The position numbers were made by a program, and so were the translations under genes. A DNA stretch of 64,000 bases, from contig NZ_QURO01000004.1 in the NCBI RefSeq assembly GCF_003426945.1, positions 1,426,001 through 1,490,000 on the forward strand, written 5' to 3'. Shown one piece after another: positions 39,114-46,993 of this stretch. The notes below the pieces were generated by a model that did no database searches, was not told the DNA's origin, and saw only the letters and a list, made by a program, of their open reading frames with translations. This stretch comes from Thermus sediminis (lineage in GTDB: Bacteria > Deinococcota > Deinococci > Deinococcales > Thermaceae). Position 1 is the first letter of the stretch; each line of letters begins with the position of its first letter.

Positions 39114-40160
39114 CTAGGCCAGCTCCACTTGGGAGAGGTCCCCCAGGACCAGGCGGTGGGCCCGGGGGAGGCCGTTGCGGCTTCTCACCTTGACCCCCAC
39201 CCCCAGGATGCTCTCCTGGAGGCGCAGGGCCACGTGTTCCAGGGCGGCTTGGTCCTCGAGGATGGAGTACTCCACCTCCGAGCCCACCACCCGTGCCCCC
39301 GGGCCCAGGGAGGTGAAGGGGCCCACGTAGGCCCCCTCCACCTCCGCCCCCTCCCCGATGAAGGCGGGGCCGATGACCGTGCTCCCTGCCACCCTGGCCC
39401 CCTTCTCCACCACCACCCGGCCCGTGAGGGTGCTCTCCACCACCTCCCCTTCCACCCTGGGGGAAAGCTCCTCCAGGAGGAGGCGGTTGGCGTCCAGGAG
39501 GTCCTCGGGGCGGCCCGTATCCTTCCACCAGCCTTGGACCTCCACCCCCACCACCTTTTTGCCCCGGTCGAGGAGGCCTTGGATGGCGTCGGTGATCTCG
39601 TACTCCCCCCGGGCGGAGGGCTTGAGGTCCCCCAGGGCCTCCCACACCTCCTCCGAGAAGACGTACACCCCCGCCACCGCCAGGTCCGAAGGGGGCTCCT
39701 TGGGCTTCTCCAAGAGCCGCACGATGCGGTCCCCCTCCAGGACGGCCACCCCGAACTGCCGGGGGTCCGCCACCCGGACCAGGGCGATGACGGCGCTCAC
39801 CCCCTCCTGGAAAGCCTCCAGGTATGGCCGGATGCCCTTTTGGAAGAGGTTGTCCCCCAGGTAGAGGACAAAGGGGCTACCCCCTAGGAAGTCCCGGGCC
39901 ACGGCCACGGCGTGGGCCAGGCCCTGGGGTTCCTCCTGGAGGACGTAGCCCACGGGGTAACCCTCCAGGGCCAGGCGCAGGTCCCCTTCGGTCTCGGGGG
40001 AGACCACCACCCCGATCTCCTCCACCCCCGCCTCCAGGAGGTTCTCCACCGCATAGTGGATGATCGGCCGGCCCGCCACCCGGATCACGGGCTTGGGCCT
40101 TGTGTGGGTGAGGGGGCGGAGCCTCGTTCCCCGCCCCGCCGCCAGGATGAGGCCCTTCAT
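39114..40160 (-). CDS. Long-form glucose-1-phosphate thymidylyltransferase-like nucleotidyltransferase
   Basis: Sugar-1-phosphate nucleotidyltransferase, 348 residues. N-terminal signature GRGTRLRPLTHTRPKP, substrate motifs YLGDNLFQ and EKPKEPPSDLAVAGVYVF, GEYEITDAI, and a C-terminal left-handed beta-helix (hexapeptide repeats from about residue 245). The long form with beta-helix resembles StrD/RmlA-long enzymes that make dTDP-glucose for secondary sugars; substrate not certain. ATG 40160 has TATACT 7 nt upstream; longer readings would cross the divergent promoter. birA follows. Confidence 0.87.
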   Translation of the reverse strand: MKGLILAAGRGTRLRPLTHTRPKPVIRVAGRPIIHYAVENLLEAGVEEIGVVVSPETEGDLRLALEGYPVGYVLQEEPQGLAHAVAVARDFLGGSPFVLYLGDNLFQKGIRPYLEAFQEGVSAVIALVRVADPRQFGVAVLEGDRIVRLLEKPKEPPSDLAVAGVYVFSEEVWEALGDLKPSARGEYEITDAIQGLLDRGKKVVGVEVQGWWKDTGRPEDLLDANRLLLEELSPRVEGEVVESTLTGRVVVEKGARVAGSTVIGPAFIGEGAEVEGAYVGPFTSLGPGARVVGSEVEYSILEDQAALEHVALRLQESILGVGVKVRSRNGLPRAHRLVLGDLSQVELA

Positions 40161-40167
40161 GCCCCGG

Positions 40168-40173
40168 AGTATA
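40168..40173 (-). promoter_or_regulatory. -10 element of leaderless nucleotidyltransferase gene
   Basis: TATACT on the minus strand, 7 nt before ATG 40160, only five bases from the opposing -10 at 40179. Confidence 0.6.
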
Positions 40174-40178
40174 CCCCG

Positions 40179-40184
40179 TACAAT
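40179..40184 (+). promoter_or_regulatory. -10 element of methyltransferase gene
   Basis: TACAAT, 10 nt before ATG 40195, giving no or only a few leader bases. A TTCATG 17 bp upstream (40156-40161) is a weak -35 and falls on the start codon of the divergent gene. Confidence 0.55.
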
Positions 40185-40194
40185 GGAAGGGGAG

Positions 40195-40986
40195 ATGCCC
40201 GGCGCCCCCACCCGGGTGGCCTACGCCTATGACCGCCTCCGGGCCTACCCGCCGGAGGTGGCGGGCCGGATCGCCACCGCCATGGGCCACGCCGTGGCGG
40301 GCAGGGGCGAGGAGCCCGTCCTTCTGGAGCTGGGGGTGGGCACGGGGCGGATCGCCCTTCCCCTCATCGCCCGGGGGTACCGGTACATCGCCCTGGACCT
40401 GGACCCCGCCATGCTGGAGGTCTTCCAAAGGAAGGCGGCAGGGGTGATGCGCAAGGTGCGCTTCCTTCTGGCGGATGCCCGGGAGATCCCCCTTCCCGAG
40501 GCGAGCGTGCACGCGGTCATCGCCGTCCACCTCTGGCACCTCCTCCCCGACTGGCAAAGGGCCCTGGCCGAGGCCTTAAGGGTCCTGAAGCCGGGAGGGG
40601 TCCTCCTGGAGGGCTGGGACCAGTTGGCCTCTGGGCCTGAGTGCCGCCTCCAGGAGCGGTGGCGGGAGCTTCTGGCCGAGGAGGGGGTCTTGGTGGAGCG
40701 GGGGCTCCACAGGAGGCGCCTCTCCGAGGTGGGGGAGGCCCTTAGGCGGCTTGGCCTGAGGCCCAGGACCCGGGAGGTGGTGGCCTGGCGGGAGGAGCGC
40801 ACCCCGAGGGAGGCCCTCGAGGCCCTCTCCGAGCGGCTTTACTCCTTCACCAAGGGGGTCCCCGAAGAGGCCCACAGGCGGGCCATGGGGCGGCTTGGGG
40901 CCTGGGCGGAAAGGGAGTTCGGCGACCTGGACCGTCCCTTCCCCGTGGAGAAGCGCTTCTTCCTGCGGTCCACCCGGCTTTCCTGA
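40195..40986 (+). CDS. Class I SAM-dependent methyltransferase
   Basis: 263 residues from ATG 40195 (ATG 40183 is in frame but lies in the -10). SAM motif I is LLELGVGTGRIALPL, motif II has YIALDLDPAML, and motif IV/post-I is FLLADAREIPLPEASVHAVI. This is the ubiE/small-molecule methyltransferase type; the substrate cannot be told. Divergent from the nucleotidyltransferase with 34 bp between starts, followed after 12 bp by the YjbQ gene. Confidence 0.85.
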   Translation: MPGAPTRVAYAYDRLRAYPPEVAGRIATAMGHAVAGRGEEPVLLELGVGTGRIALPLIARGYRYIALDLDPAMLEVFQRKAAGVMRKVRFLLADAREIPLPEASVHAVIAVHLWHLLPDWQRALAEALRVLKPGGVLLEGWDQLASGPECRLQERWRELLAEEGVLVERGLHRRRLSEVGEALRRLGLRPRTREVVAWREERTPREALEALSERLYSFTKGVPEEAHRRAMGRLGAWAEREFGDLDRPFPVEKRFFLRSTRLS

Positions 40987-40998
40987 TAGGCTCTTCCC

Positions 40999-41379
40999 AT
41001 GAAGAGGATCCTGGTGCGCACCCCTAAGGAGGGGCTGGTGGACATCACGGGGGCGGTGGAGGGGGCCCTCGAGGGGCACACGGGCCTCGTCTACCTCTTC
41101 GTCCCCCACACCACCTGCGGCCTCGCCGTGCAGGAAGGGGCCGACCCCGACGTGGCCCACGACCTCCTCCAACGCCTCTCCGAGCTAGCCCCCCGCCTCC
41201 ACCCCAAGGACCGCCACAGGGAGGGGAATAGCCACGCCCACCTGAAAAGCCTCCTCACCGGGGTCCACCTCCTCCTCCCCGCGGAGGGGGGAAGGCTCAG
41301 GCTGGGCCGCTGGCAGCAGGTCTTCTTGGCGGAGTACGACGGGCCCAGGGAGCGGGAGGTCTGGATAAGGCCCCTTTAG
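40999..41379 (+). CDS. YjbQ/UPF0047 family protein
   Basis: 126 residues, the usual length. Conserved: FVPHTTCGLAVQEGADPDVAHDL near residue 35, HAHLKSLLTG with histidines, and a LGRWQQVFLAEYDGPR C-terminus. Family members are trimeric and some replace thiamine phosphate synthase in vivo; the true reaction is not settled. Convergent with the Rel/SpoT gene, with a perfect hairpin between. Confidence 0.9.
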   Translation: MKRILVRTPKEGLVDITGAVEGALEGHTGLVYLFVPHTTCGLAVQEGADPDVAHDLLQRLSELAPRLHPKDRHREGNSHAHLKSLLTGVHLLLPAEGGRLRLGRWQQVFLAEYDGPREREVWIRPL

Positions 41380-41398
41380 GTAGAGGGTCTTCTAGGGT

Positions 41399-41426
41399 CC
41401 CCATCCCGGCTTGGGCCGGGATGGGG
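41399..41426. terminator. 28-nt hairpin in convergent junction (copy 2)
   Basis: Arms CCCCATCCCGGC and GCCGGGATGGGG pair perfectly around TTGG. Lies between the stops of the YjbQ and Rel/SpoT genes. Probable bidirectional terminator, same 12-4-12 design as at 2649, 48251 and 63356. Confidence 0.75.
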
Positions 41427-41427
41427 T

Positions 41428-43608
41428 CTAGACCCAGCGCACCTCCTGGACGCTCCTCACGCCCATGAGGGCCTGGGCCAGGGCCTCCCGCTCCCCGTCC
41501 CCCACGCTGAGGCGGAGGCGGATCCGGGCCATGGGCCCCAGGATCCGGGTCTCCGAGCCCAGGGCGCTTTTGCCCGCCTCCGCCACCACCTGCATCACGT
41601 CCCGGAGAAGGCCGGTGCGGTCCTGGGCCAGGACCTCGAGGGTGGCCACCTTGCCCCCTACGCCTTCCCAGTAGGCCCCGATGACCCGGCCCGCCTCGGG
41701 GCCCCCGAGGAGGCGGCGCAGGTTGGGGCAGTCCGCCCGGTGGACCGTGACCCCCCGGCCCCGGGTGACGAAGCCCAGGATGCCATCCCCTTTGGAGGGC
41801 TCGCAGCAGGAGGCCAGGCGGATGGGGGCCTGGAGGTTCCCCTCCAGGCGGATGCCCCACTCGTTCCTGGGGGGCTCCTTGGGCCTTTCGGGCTTGAGGA
41901 GGGCCTTGGGGTAGAGCTTTTCCGCCACCTGCCTGGGGGTGAGTCGGTTTAGGGCCAAGGCCAGGTAGAGCTCCTCGGGGGAGGGGGTGAGGCCGAGCCT
42001 CTTGGCCGCCTCCTCCAGCCCGCTGTCCGTGGGCTTGGGCAGGCCCTTGCGCTTCAGGTAGCGCTCAAGGAGGTTTTGCCCTCTTTCCAGGGTTTCCTGG
42101 CGCTCCTGGGTGCGGAAGTACTGGCGGATCTTGCTCCTGGCCGTGCGGGTCTTGGCGTACTCCAGCCAGCCCTTGGAGGGGTGGGCGTTCTTGGCGGTGA
42201 GGATCTCCACCATCTCCCCGTTCTGGAGCTCGTAGGAGAGGGGGACGATCCTCCCATTGACCTTGGCCCCCACCATGTGGTGCCCCACCTCGGTGTGGAT
42301 GTGGTAGGCGAAGTCCACGGGGGTGGCCCCCTTGGGCAGGTTGATGATCCGCCCCTTGGGGGTGAAGACGAAGACCCTCCCCCCCAGGAGGTCCCGGGTG
42401 ATGGCCTCCACGAACTCCCGGGAGCTGCTGAACTCTTGCTGCCACTCCTGGATGTTCTTCAGCCAGGCGACCCGCCTCCTCACCTCCTCGGGATCGGTGA
42501 GGCCCTCCTTGTAGAGCCAGTGGGCGGCGATGCCGTACTCGGCCACGCGGTGCATCTCCCGGGTGCGGATCTGCACCTCCAGGGGAATGCCCTCCAGGGC
42601 GATGACCGTGGTGTGGAGGGACTGGTAGCCGTTGGGCTTGGGCACAGCGATGTAGTCCTTGACCCTTCCCGGGATGGGCTGCCATAGGGCGTGGACCAGG
42701 CCCAGGACGTGGTAGCAGACCTGCTTCTCCCTGAGGCCCCTGGCCTCCTCCGTGGGGCTCGGCTTGGGGTCCAGGATGACCCGCACCGCCAGGAGGTCGT
42801 AGATCTGCTCCAGGGCCTTCCCCTCCCTTTCCATCTTCTTCCAGATGGAGTAGAGGTGCTTGGGCCGCCCCGTGACCTCGTAACCCCGGAGCTGGCCCTG
42901 GAGGAGCTCGTCCCCCCTTAGGGCTTCCTCCAGGATCTCCATGGCCCGCTTCACCAGCCGCTCCCGGGCCTCCTGGGTTTCCCGGAGGCGGGCGGAGAGG
43001 GCCTGGTAGGCCTCGGGGTGGAGGTAGCGGAAGGCGAGGTCCTCCAGCTCCCACTTGATCTGCCCGATCCCCAGGCGGTGGGCCAGGGGGGCGTAGATCT
43101 CCAGGGTCTCTTGGGCGGTGCGCCTCTGCTTCTCGGGGGGCATGTGCGCCAGGGTGCGGAGGTTGTGCAGGCGATCCGCCAGCTTGACGATGATGATGCG
43201 CACATCCTCCGCCATGGCGATGAACATCTGGCGGAGGTCCTCGGCCCTTTGCTCCTCCCCCTCGAGGTTGGCTAGCTTGTAGAGCTTGCTGACCTTGGTC
43301 TCCCCCTCCACGATGCGGCGCACCGCAGGGCCGAAGCGCCTCTCCAGCTCCTCCCCCGCCACCCCGCAGTCCTCCATGGTGTCGTGGAGAAGGCCCGCGG
43401 CCACGGTGTCCGCGTCCATGCCCAAGGAGGCCAGGATCTCCGCCACGGCCACGGGATGGGTGATGTAGGCCTCCCCGCTTCGCCTAAACTGTCCCCGGTG
43501 GGCCTCCTCGGCAAAGAGGTAGGCCCCATGGACCTTCTCCCGGTCTTCCGGGGAGAGGTAGTCCAGGGCTCTTTCCAGATTTTCCCAAAGAGTCTCGCGG
43601 ACGACCAC
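41428..43608 (-). CDS. Bifunctional (p)ppGpp synthetase/hydrolase (Rel/SpoT homologue)
   Basis: Makes and degrades the stringent-response alarmone. 726 residues: HD hydrolase domain with HP at 51-52 and HDTMED at 75-80; synthetase domain with GRVKDYIAVPKPNGYQSLHT, where RVKD is the RXKD form typical of bifunctional enzymes; TGS domain (VFVFTPKGRIINLPKGATP) and C-terminal zinc-finger/ACT regions (CCEPSKGDGILGF; ACT from about 650). GTG 43608 is preceded by TACACT at 7 nt. Placed after the coiled-coil gene and MscS channel gene, so it may be expressed with them and also alone. Confidence 0.95.
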   Translation of the reverse strand: MVVRETLWENLERALDYLSPEDREKVHGAYLFAEEAHRGQFRRSGEAYITHPVAVAEILASLGMDADTVAAGLLHDTMEDCGVAGEELERRFGPAVRRIVEGETKVSKLYKLANLEGEEQRAEDLRQMFIAMAEDVRIIIVKLADRLHNLRTLAHMPPEKQRRTAQETLEIYAPLAHRLGIGQIKWELEDLAFRYLHPEAYQALSARLRETQEARERLVKRAMEILEEALRGDELLQGQLRGYEVTGRPKHLYSIWKKMEREGKALEQIYDLLAVRVILDPKPSPTEEARGLREKQVCYHVLGLVHALWQPIPGRVKDYIAVPKPNGYQSLHTTVIALEGIPLEVQIRTREMHRVAEYGIAAHWLYKEGLTDPEEVRRRVAWLKNIQEWQQEFSSSREFVEAITRDLLGGRVFVFTPKGRIINLPKGATPVDFAYHIHTEVGHHMVGAKVNGRIVPLSYELQNGEMVEILTAKNAHPSKGWLEYAKTRTARSKIRQYFRTQERQETLERGQNLLERYLKRKGLPKPTDSGLEEAAKRLGLTPSPEELYLALALNRLTPRQVAEKLYPKALLKPERPKEPPRNEWGIRLEGNLQAPIRLASCCEPSKGDGILGFVTRGRGVTVHRADCPNLRRLLGGPEAGRVIGAYWEGVGGKVATLEVLAQDRTGLLRDVMQVVAEAGKSALGSETRILGPMARIRLRLSVGDGEREALAQALMGVRSVQEVRWV

Positions 43609-43615
43609 TAGCCCC

Positions 43616-43621
43616 AGTGTA
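43616..43621 (-). promoter_or_regulatory. -10 element of leaderless rel/spoT
   Basis: TACACT on the minus strand, 7 nt before GTG 43608, located within the 18-bp gap behind the coiled-coil gene. It allows separate transcription of the stringent-response gene. Confidence 0.55.
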
Positions 43622-43626
43622 GCACC

Positions 43627-45882
43627 CTAACGGAGGGCCAGGAGGAAGGTGGGGAGGGTGTCTCTTTCCATGAGGGCCACCAGGGTCCGGCCCGAGAAGG
43701 GGGCCAGCACCAGGGCCTTCCTTCCCAGCAGAAGGGCGGCGGGTCCCTTTTCCCCCAGGAGGGCCTCCAGGGTGGCCAGGGCGCGCTTGAGCTCCAAAAG
43801 GGCCTCCCTGGGCAGGGGGGGGTTCTCCTCCAGGAAGCCCAGGGCCTCCACCCCAGGAAGCCGCAGGCGCTCCAGGTCGGGGGAAGGCTTCCCCTCCTCA
43901 AAAACCCCCAGGAGGGCCTCGAGGTCCGCCCCCCGGATCTCCTGTAGGAGGGCCTTGGCGGCCTCGGCCTCCCTCTCCAGCTCCCCGAGGAGCTTCTCGG
44001 CCTGGGCCAGGGTCTTCTCCGTCCCCAAAAGCCCCTGGGGCCCCAGGCGGGGGAGCCTCTCCTGGGCCCTTTTCAGGACCCCCAGGAGGGGCTTCAGGCG
44101 GCGGTGGGTTTCGCTTTGGAACCGGCTCAGGCGGCCGTAGGCCTGGAAGAAGGCCACGAGGCGGGTGAGGACCTCCTCCCGCTTGGCCTCTAGACGCTGC
44201 TTCAGGGCCTGCAGCGCCCGGGCGATGGGGATGGGGTCCGGAAGGGGCTTGGCCTTCTCCTCCTCTATGGCCCGCAAGACCCCCTCGCCCCCGAAGCCCC
44301 GGAAGCGCTCCGCCAGGCTCTGGAGCCGGGAAAGCTCCTCCAGGGCCTCCTTCTGGGCCTGGGCCTTGGCCTCGGCCACCTCCCGGCGCAGGCGGGTGAG
44401 GTCGGGAAGCCGCCCCTCTTCCAAGGCCTCCTCCGCCTCCCTCACCTCCGCCTCGAGGCCCAAGGCCATAAGGCCCAGGGCCGAGGCCTCGGACTTGAGG
44501 GCCTCCAGCTCCCTTTCCGCTTCCAGAAGCTTGGCCTTTAGGGCCTCCTTTTCCCCTTGGGCCTGAAGGAGGGCGGCGTAGCGGGCCTGGACCCTGGGGA
44601 GCCCCTGGGGGAGGTCCCCTGGGGCCAGGGCCTGGAGCTCCTCCAGGAGGGGGCGGAAGGCCTCCCCCCTTTGGGCCAGCTCCCGGGCCAGGGCTTCTTT
44701 TTCCTCCAGAAGCCGCTTCTCCTCTCCCTTTTTCCTCCTGGCCTCCTCCTCCAGGCGGGCGAGCTCCACCTCCAAGGGCTTCAGGTCGGGGAGGCCCCCC
44801 TCCTCCAGGGTCTCCTCGGCCAGGCGCAGGGCGCCCTCCAAGGAGGCCTTGGCCTCCTCGGGCAGGGGGAGGGTCCTCAGGGCCTCTCCTAGCTGGATGA
44901 GGCGGGCCCGCCTTTCCGCCCGCAGGTTCTTCTCCGCCTCCTTCAGGGCGGCCTCCAGGAGGGAAAGCTTCTCCCCGGCGGGCTTCCCCGCCCCCAGGAG
45001 GGCCTGGACCTCGGCGAGGAGGGGGCTCACCGCAGGCCCCTCCAGGAGGGGGGCATAGCGGGCCAGGAGCTCCTCCAGCCTGCGCCTCTCCTCCTCCGCC
45101 TCCAGGGCCTCTAGGCGCCTCGCCGCCTCCTCGGGGAGGGCCTCGAGGTCGATGACGAGCTCCCCTTCCAGATCCTCCGCCTCCTCCACGGTGAGGAAGA
45201 CGTCCGTGGCCTTATTGGGGGGCTCCTCTTGGGTCTCAAAGGCGATCTCCGGCAGGGTGGGGGAGCGGGCCACGCTGGACTCCAGGAGCTTTCGCAGCTC
45301 CAGGGCCAGGCCCCGGGCCCGCTCCACCTCGGCCTGGGCCAGGACCCCCTCCTCCTGGGCCCTTTGGACGGTGGCCAGGAGGCTTTCCAGGCGGCGCACC
45401 TTGGCCCCCCCCAGGTGGCGCACCCTCTCCAGGCTCTCCTCCAGGTAGGCCAGGTCCTGGGCCTGGCGCAGGAGGGCTTCCTCCAGCCTCTCCTCCAGGG
45501 CCTCCAGCAGGGCCTCCGCCTCCCGCTTCAGCCCAGGCTCGTACGCCCGGCGGAGGCGGTTCACCAGGGCGCGGAGGCGGGCTACCTCGGGCCAGTCCAG
45601 GTAGAGGCCGAAGCGCTTCAGGCCTGCCTCCAAGGCCTCCAGGTTCGGGGGTTCCGAAAGCCTCCTGAGGGCCTCCTCCACCACCCGCCGGGCCTTTTCG
45701 GGGGAAAGCCTCCCCTGGAGTTCGCGGAAGGCGAGGCCCTTCAGGAGGGCCTCCCCGTCCTTGGGGGAGAGTTCCTGGGGGCGCTTTCCCAGGCGCTTTA
45801 GGCCCTCTTCCAGGACCGCCTCCGCCCTGGCCCCCAGGTGGGGGCGGAGGGTTTCCAGGATCACCCCGTAGACCTCCGGCAT
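43627..45882 (-). CDS. Large coiled-coil protein of unknown function
   Basis: 751 residues, rich in Leu, Glu, Ala and Arg, with long heptad stretches from about residue 130 to 650 (for instance EARRKKGEEKRLLEEKEALA) interrupted by Gly/Pro-containing breaks (about 300 and 480). The N-terminal about 120 residues are helical but not coiled coil (LSPKDGEALLKGLAF); the last about 40 residues (AALLLGRKALVLAPF ... TLPTFLLAL) look like a small globular domain, distantly like a Roadblock/LC7 end, which is a guess. No signal peptide, no membrane segment. Between mscS (10 bp) and rel/spoT (18 bp). I do not recognise the family. Confidence 0.75.
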   Translation of the reverse strand: MPEVYGVILETLRPHLGARAEAVLEEGLKRLGKRPQELSPKDGEALLKGLAFRELQGRLSPEKARRVVEEALRRLSEPPNLEALEAGLKRFGLYLDWPEVARLRALVNRLRRAYEPGLKREAEALLEALEERLEEALLRQAQDLAYLEESLERVRHLGGAKVRRLESLLATVQRAQEEGVLAQAEVERARGLALELRKLLESSVARSPTLPEIAFETQEEPPNKATDVFLTVEEAEDLEGELVIDLEALPEEAARRLEALEAEEERRRLEELLARYAPLLEGPAVSPLLAEVQALLGAGKPAGEKLSLLEAALKEAEKNLRAERRARLIQLGEALRTLPLPEEAKASLEGALRLAEETLEEGGLPDLKPLEVELARLEEEARRKKGEEKRLLEEKEALARELAQRGEAFRPLLEELQALAPGDLPQGLPRVQARYAALLQAQGEKEALKAKLLEAERELEALKSEASALGLMALGLEAEVREAEEALEEGRLPDLTRLRREVAEAKAQAQKEALEELSRLQSLAERFRGFGGEGVLRAIEEEKAKPLPDPIPIARALQALKQRLEAKREEVLTRLVAFFQAYGRLSRFQSETHRRLKPLLGVLKRAQERLPRLGPQGLLGTEKTLAQAEKLLGELEREAEAAKALLQEIRGADLEALLGVFEEGKPSPDLERLRLPGVEALGFLEENPPLPREALLELKRALATLEALLGEKGPAALLLGRKALVLAPFSGRTLVALMERDTLPTFLLALR

Positions 45883-45892
45883 CCCCTCTAGC

Positions 45893-46951
45893 CTACCCCT
45901 TTTCCAGCCTCAGGGCCTCGCCGAAGTAGAGCTTCTGGTGCGGGTAGGGGATCTCGATCCCCTCCCGGTCCAGGCGGTTTTTGATGCGCCTGCGGAACTC
46001 CCGGGCCACGGCCCACTGCTCCGCGGGCTTGGTGTTGAAGAGGACCCGGATCACCACCCCGGAGTCCGCCAGGTGCTGCACCCCCAAGACCTCCGGGGAG
46101 GCGTTGAAGCGGGCCTGCCACTCGGGGTCCTCGTGGAAGCGGGCCGCCTCGTCGCGGAAGACCTCCAGCACCCGGTCCAGGTCCTCCTTGTAGGCCACGC
46201 TCACGTCCACCACCGCCCGGCTCCACTCCTGGGTGAGGACGGTCACCTGGCGCACCTCGGAGTTGGGGAGGAAGTGGACCCGGCCCTCGAGGTCCCGGAG
46301 CACGGTGATCCTCAGGTTGAACCGTTCCACCACCCCCCCCACGCTCCCGATCTGCACGATGTCCCCCACGCCGTACTGGTCCTCCAGGAGGATGAAGAAG
46401 CCGTGGATGAAGTCCCGGATGAGGTTCTGCGCGGCGAAGCTGATCGCCAGCCCCACCACCCCCGCCCCCGCCAGGAGGGCGGTGACGTTGAGGCCCAGGT
46501 TGGAGAGGAGGAAGAGCCCCCCCACGATCAGGACCGCCACCCGGAGCACCGACTCGGAGACCGCCCTCAGGGTGCGCCCGCGCACCGCCTCCCGGGTGCG
46601 CTCCCCCTCGGGGGGCCTGGGGAGGCCCTGGAGGAGGAGGGGGGCCAGGCGGTAGCCCAAAAAGGTGAGGGCCAAGACGGCCAGGGCGGAAAGCCCCTGC
46701 CCTCCCAGCCACCGGATGAGCCCCTCCCCCCAGGAGCGCCAGGGCTCGTAGGGGAGGCCCAGGGCCTGGACCAGGTAGCTGAAGTAGAGGAGGGCCACCA
46801 CCCCCCACCAGAGAAGGCCCAGGAGCTGGAAGAGACGGCCATCCCCCTCCGCGGGGGTGAGGCGGCCCAGGGCGTTCAGGGCCCGGGCCCCGTAGCGGCC
46901 CAGGAGCCAGGCCACCAGGAGGGCCAGGGCCAGTTCAGGCCAGGGTGCCAT
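45893..46951 (-). CDS. MscS-type mechanosensitive ion channel
   Basis: 352 residues: four N-terminal hydrophobic segments, the pore helix ALLAGAGVVGLAISFAAQN with the glycine/alanine pattern of MscS TM3, then the beta domain (EDQYGVGDIVQIGSVGGVVE) and an alpha/beta C-terminal domain ending near PYPHQKLYF. Releases solutes when membrane tension rises. ATG 46951 has TATATT 6 nt upstream; longer readings cross the divergent hemQ promoter. First gene of the mscS-coiled coil-rel/spoT operon. Confidence 0.92.
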   Translation of the reverse strand: MAPWPELALALLVAWLLGRYGARALNALGRLTPAEGDGRLFQLLGLLWWGVVALLYFSYLVQALGLPYEPWRSWGEGLIRWLGGQGLSALAVLALTFLGYRLAPLLLQGLPRPPEGERTREAVRGRTLRAVSESVLRVAVLIVGGLFLLSNLGLNVTALLAGAGVVGLAISFAAQNLIRDFIHGFFILLEDQYGVGDIVQIGSVGGVVERFNLRITVLRDLEGRVHFLPNSEVRQVTVLTQEWSRAVVDVSVAYKEDLDRVLEVFRDEAARFHEDPEWQARFNASPEVLGVQHLADSGVVIRVLFNTKPAEQWAVAREFRRRIKNRLDREGIEIPYPHQKLYFGEALRLEKG

Positions 46952-46957
46952 GGGGCC

Positions 46958-46963
46958 AATATA
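46958..46963 (-). promoter_or_regulatory. -10 element of leaderless mscS
   Basis: TATATT on the minus strand, 6 nt (GGCCCC) before ATG 46951. Confidence 0.6.
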
Positions 46964-46980
46964 CATAAGCCCCGGGGCCG

Positions 46981-46986
46981 TATAGT
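46981..46986 (+). promoter_or_regulatory. -10 element of leaderless hemQ
   Basis: TATAGT, 7 nt (GGGGGAC) before ATG 46994. The divergent mscS start is 42 bp away, so each -35 zone falls on the other's -10. Confidence 0.6.
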
Positions 46987-46993
46987 GGGGGAC

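Noticed and set aside
43840-45800. Calling the coiled-coil protein an SMC or Rad50-like ATPase
   Set aside because: No Walker A or B motif or ABC signature at either end.
45938-46993. Long open reading upstream of hemQ on the plus strand, over 350 codons
   Set aside because: It is antisense to mscS, has a composition of Gly/Pro/His/Arg shadow type, and the hemQ protein family begins at 46994.
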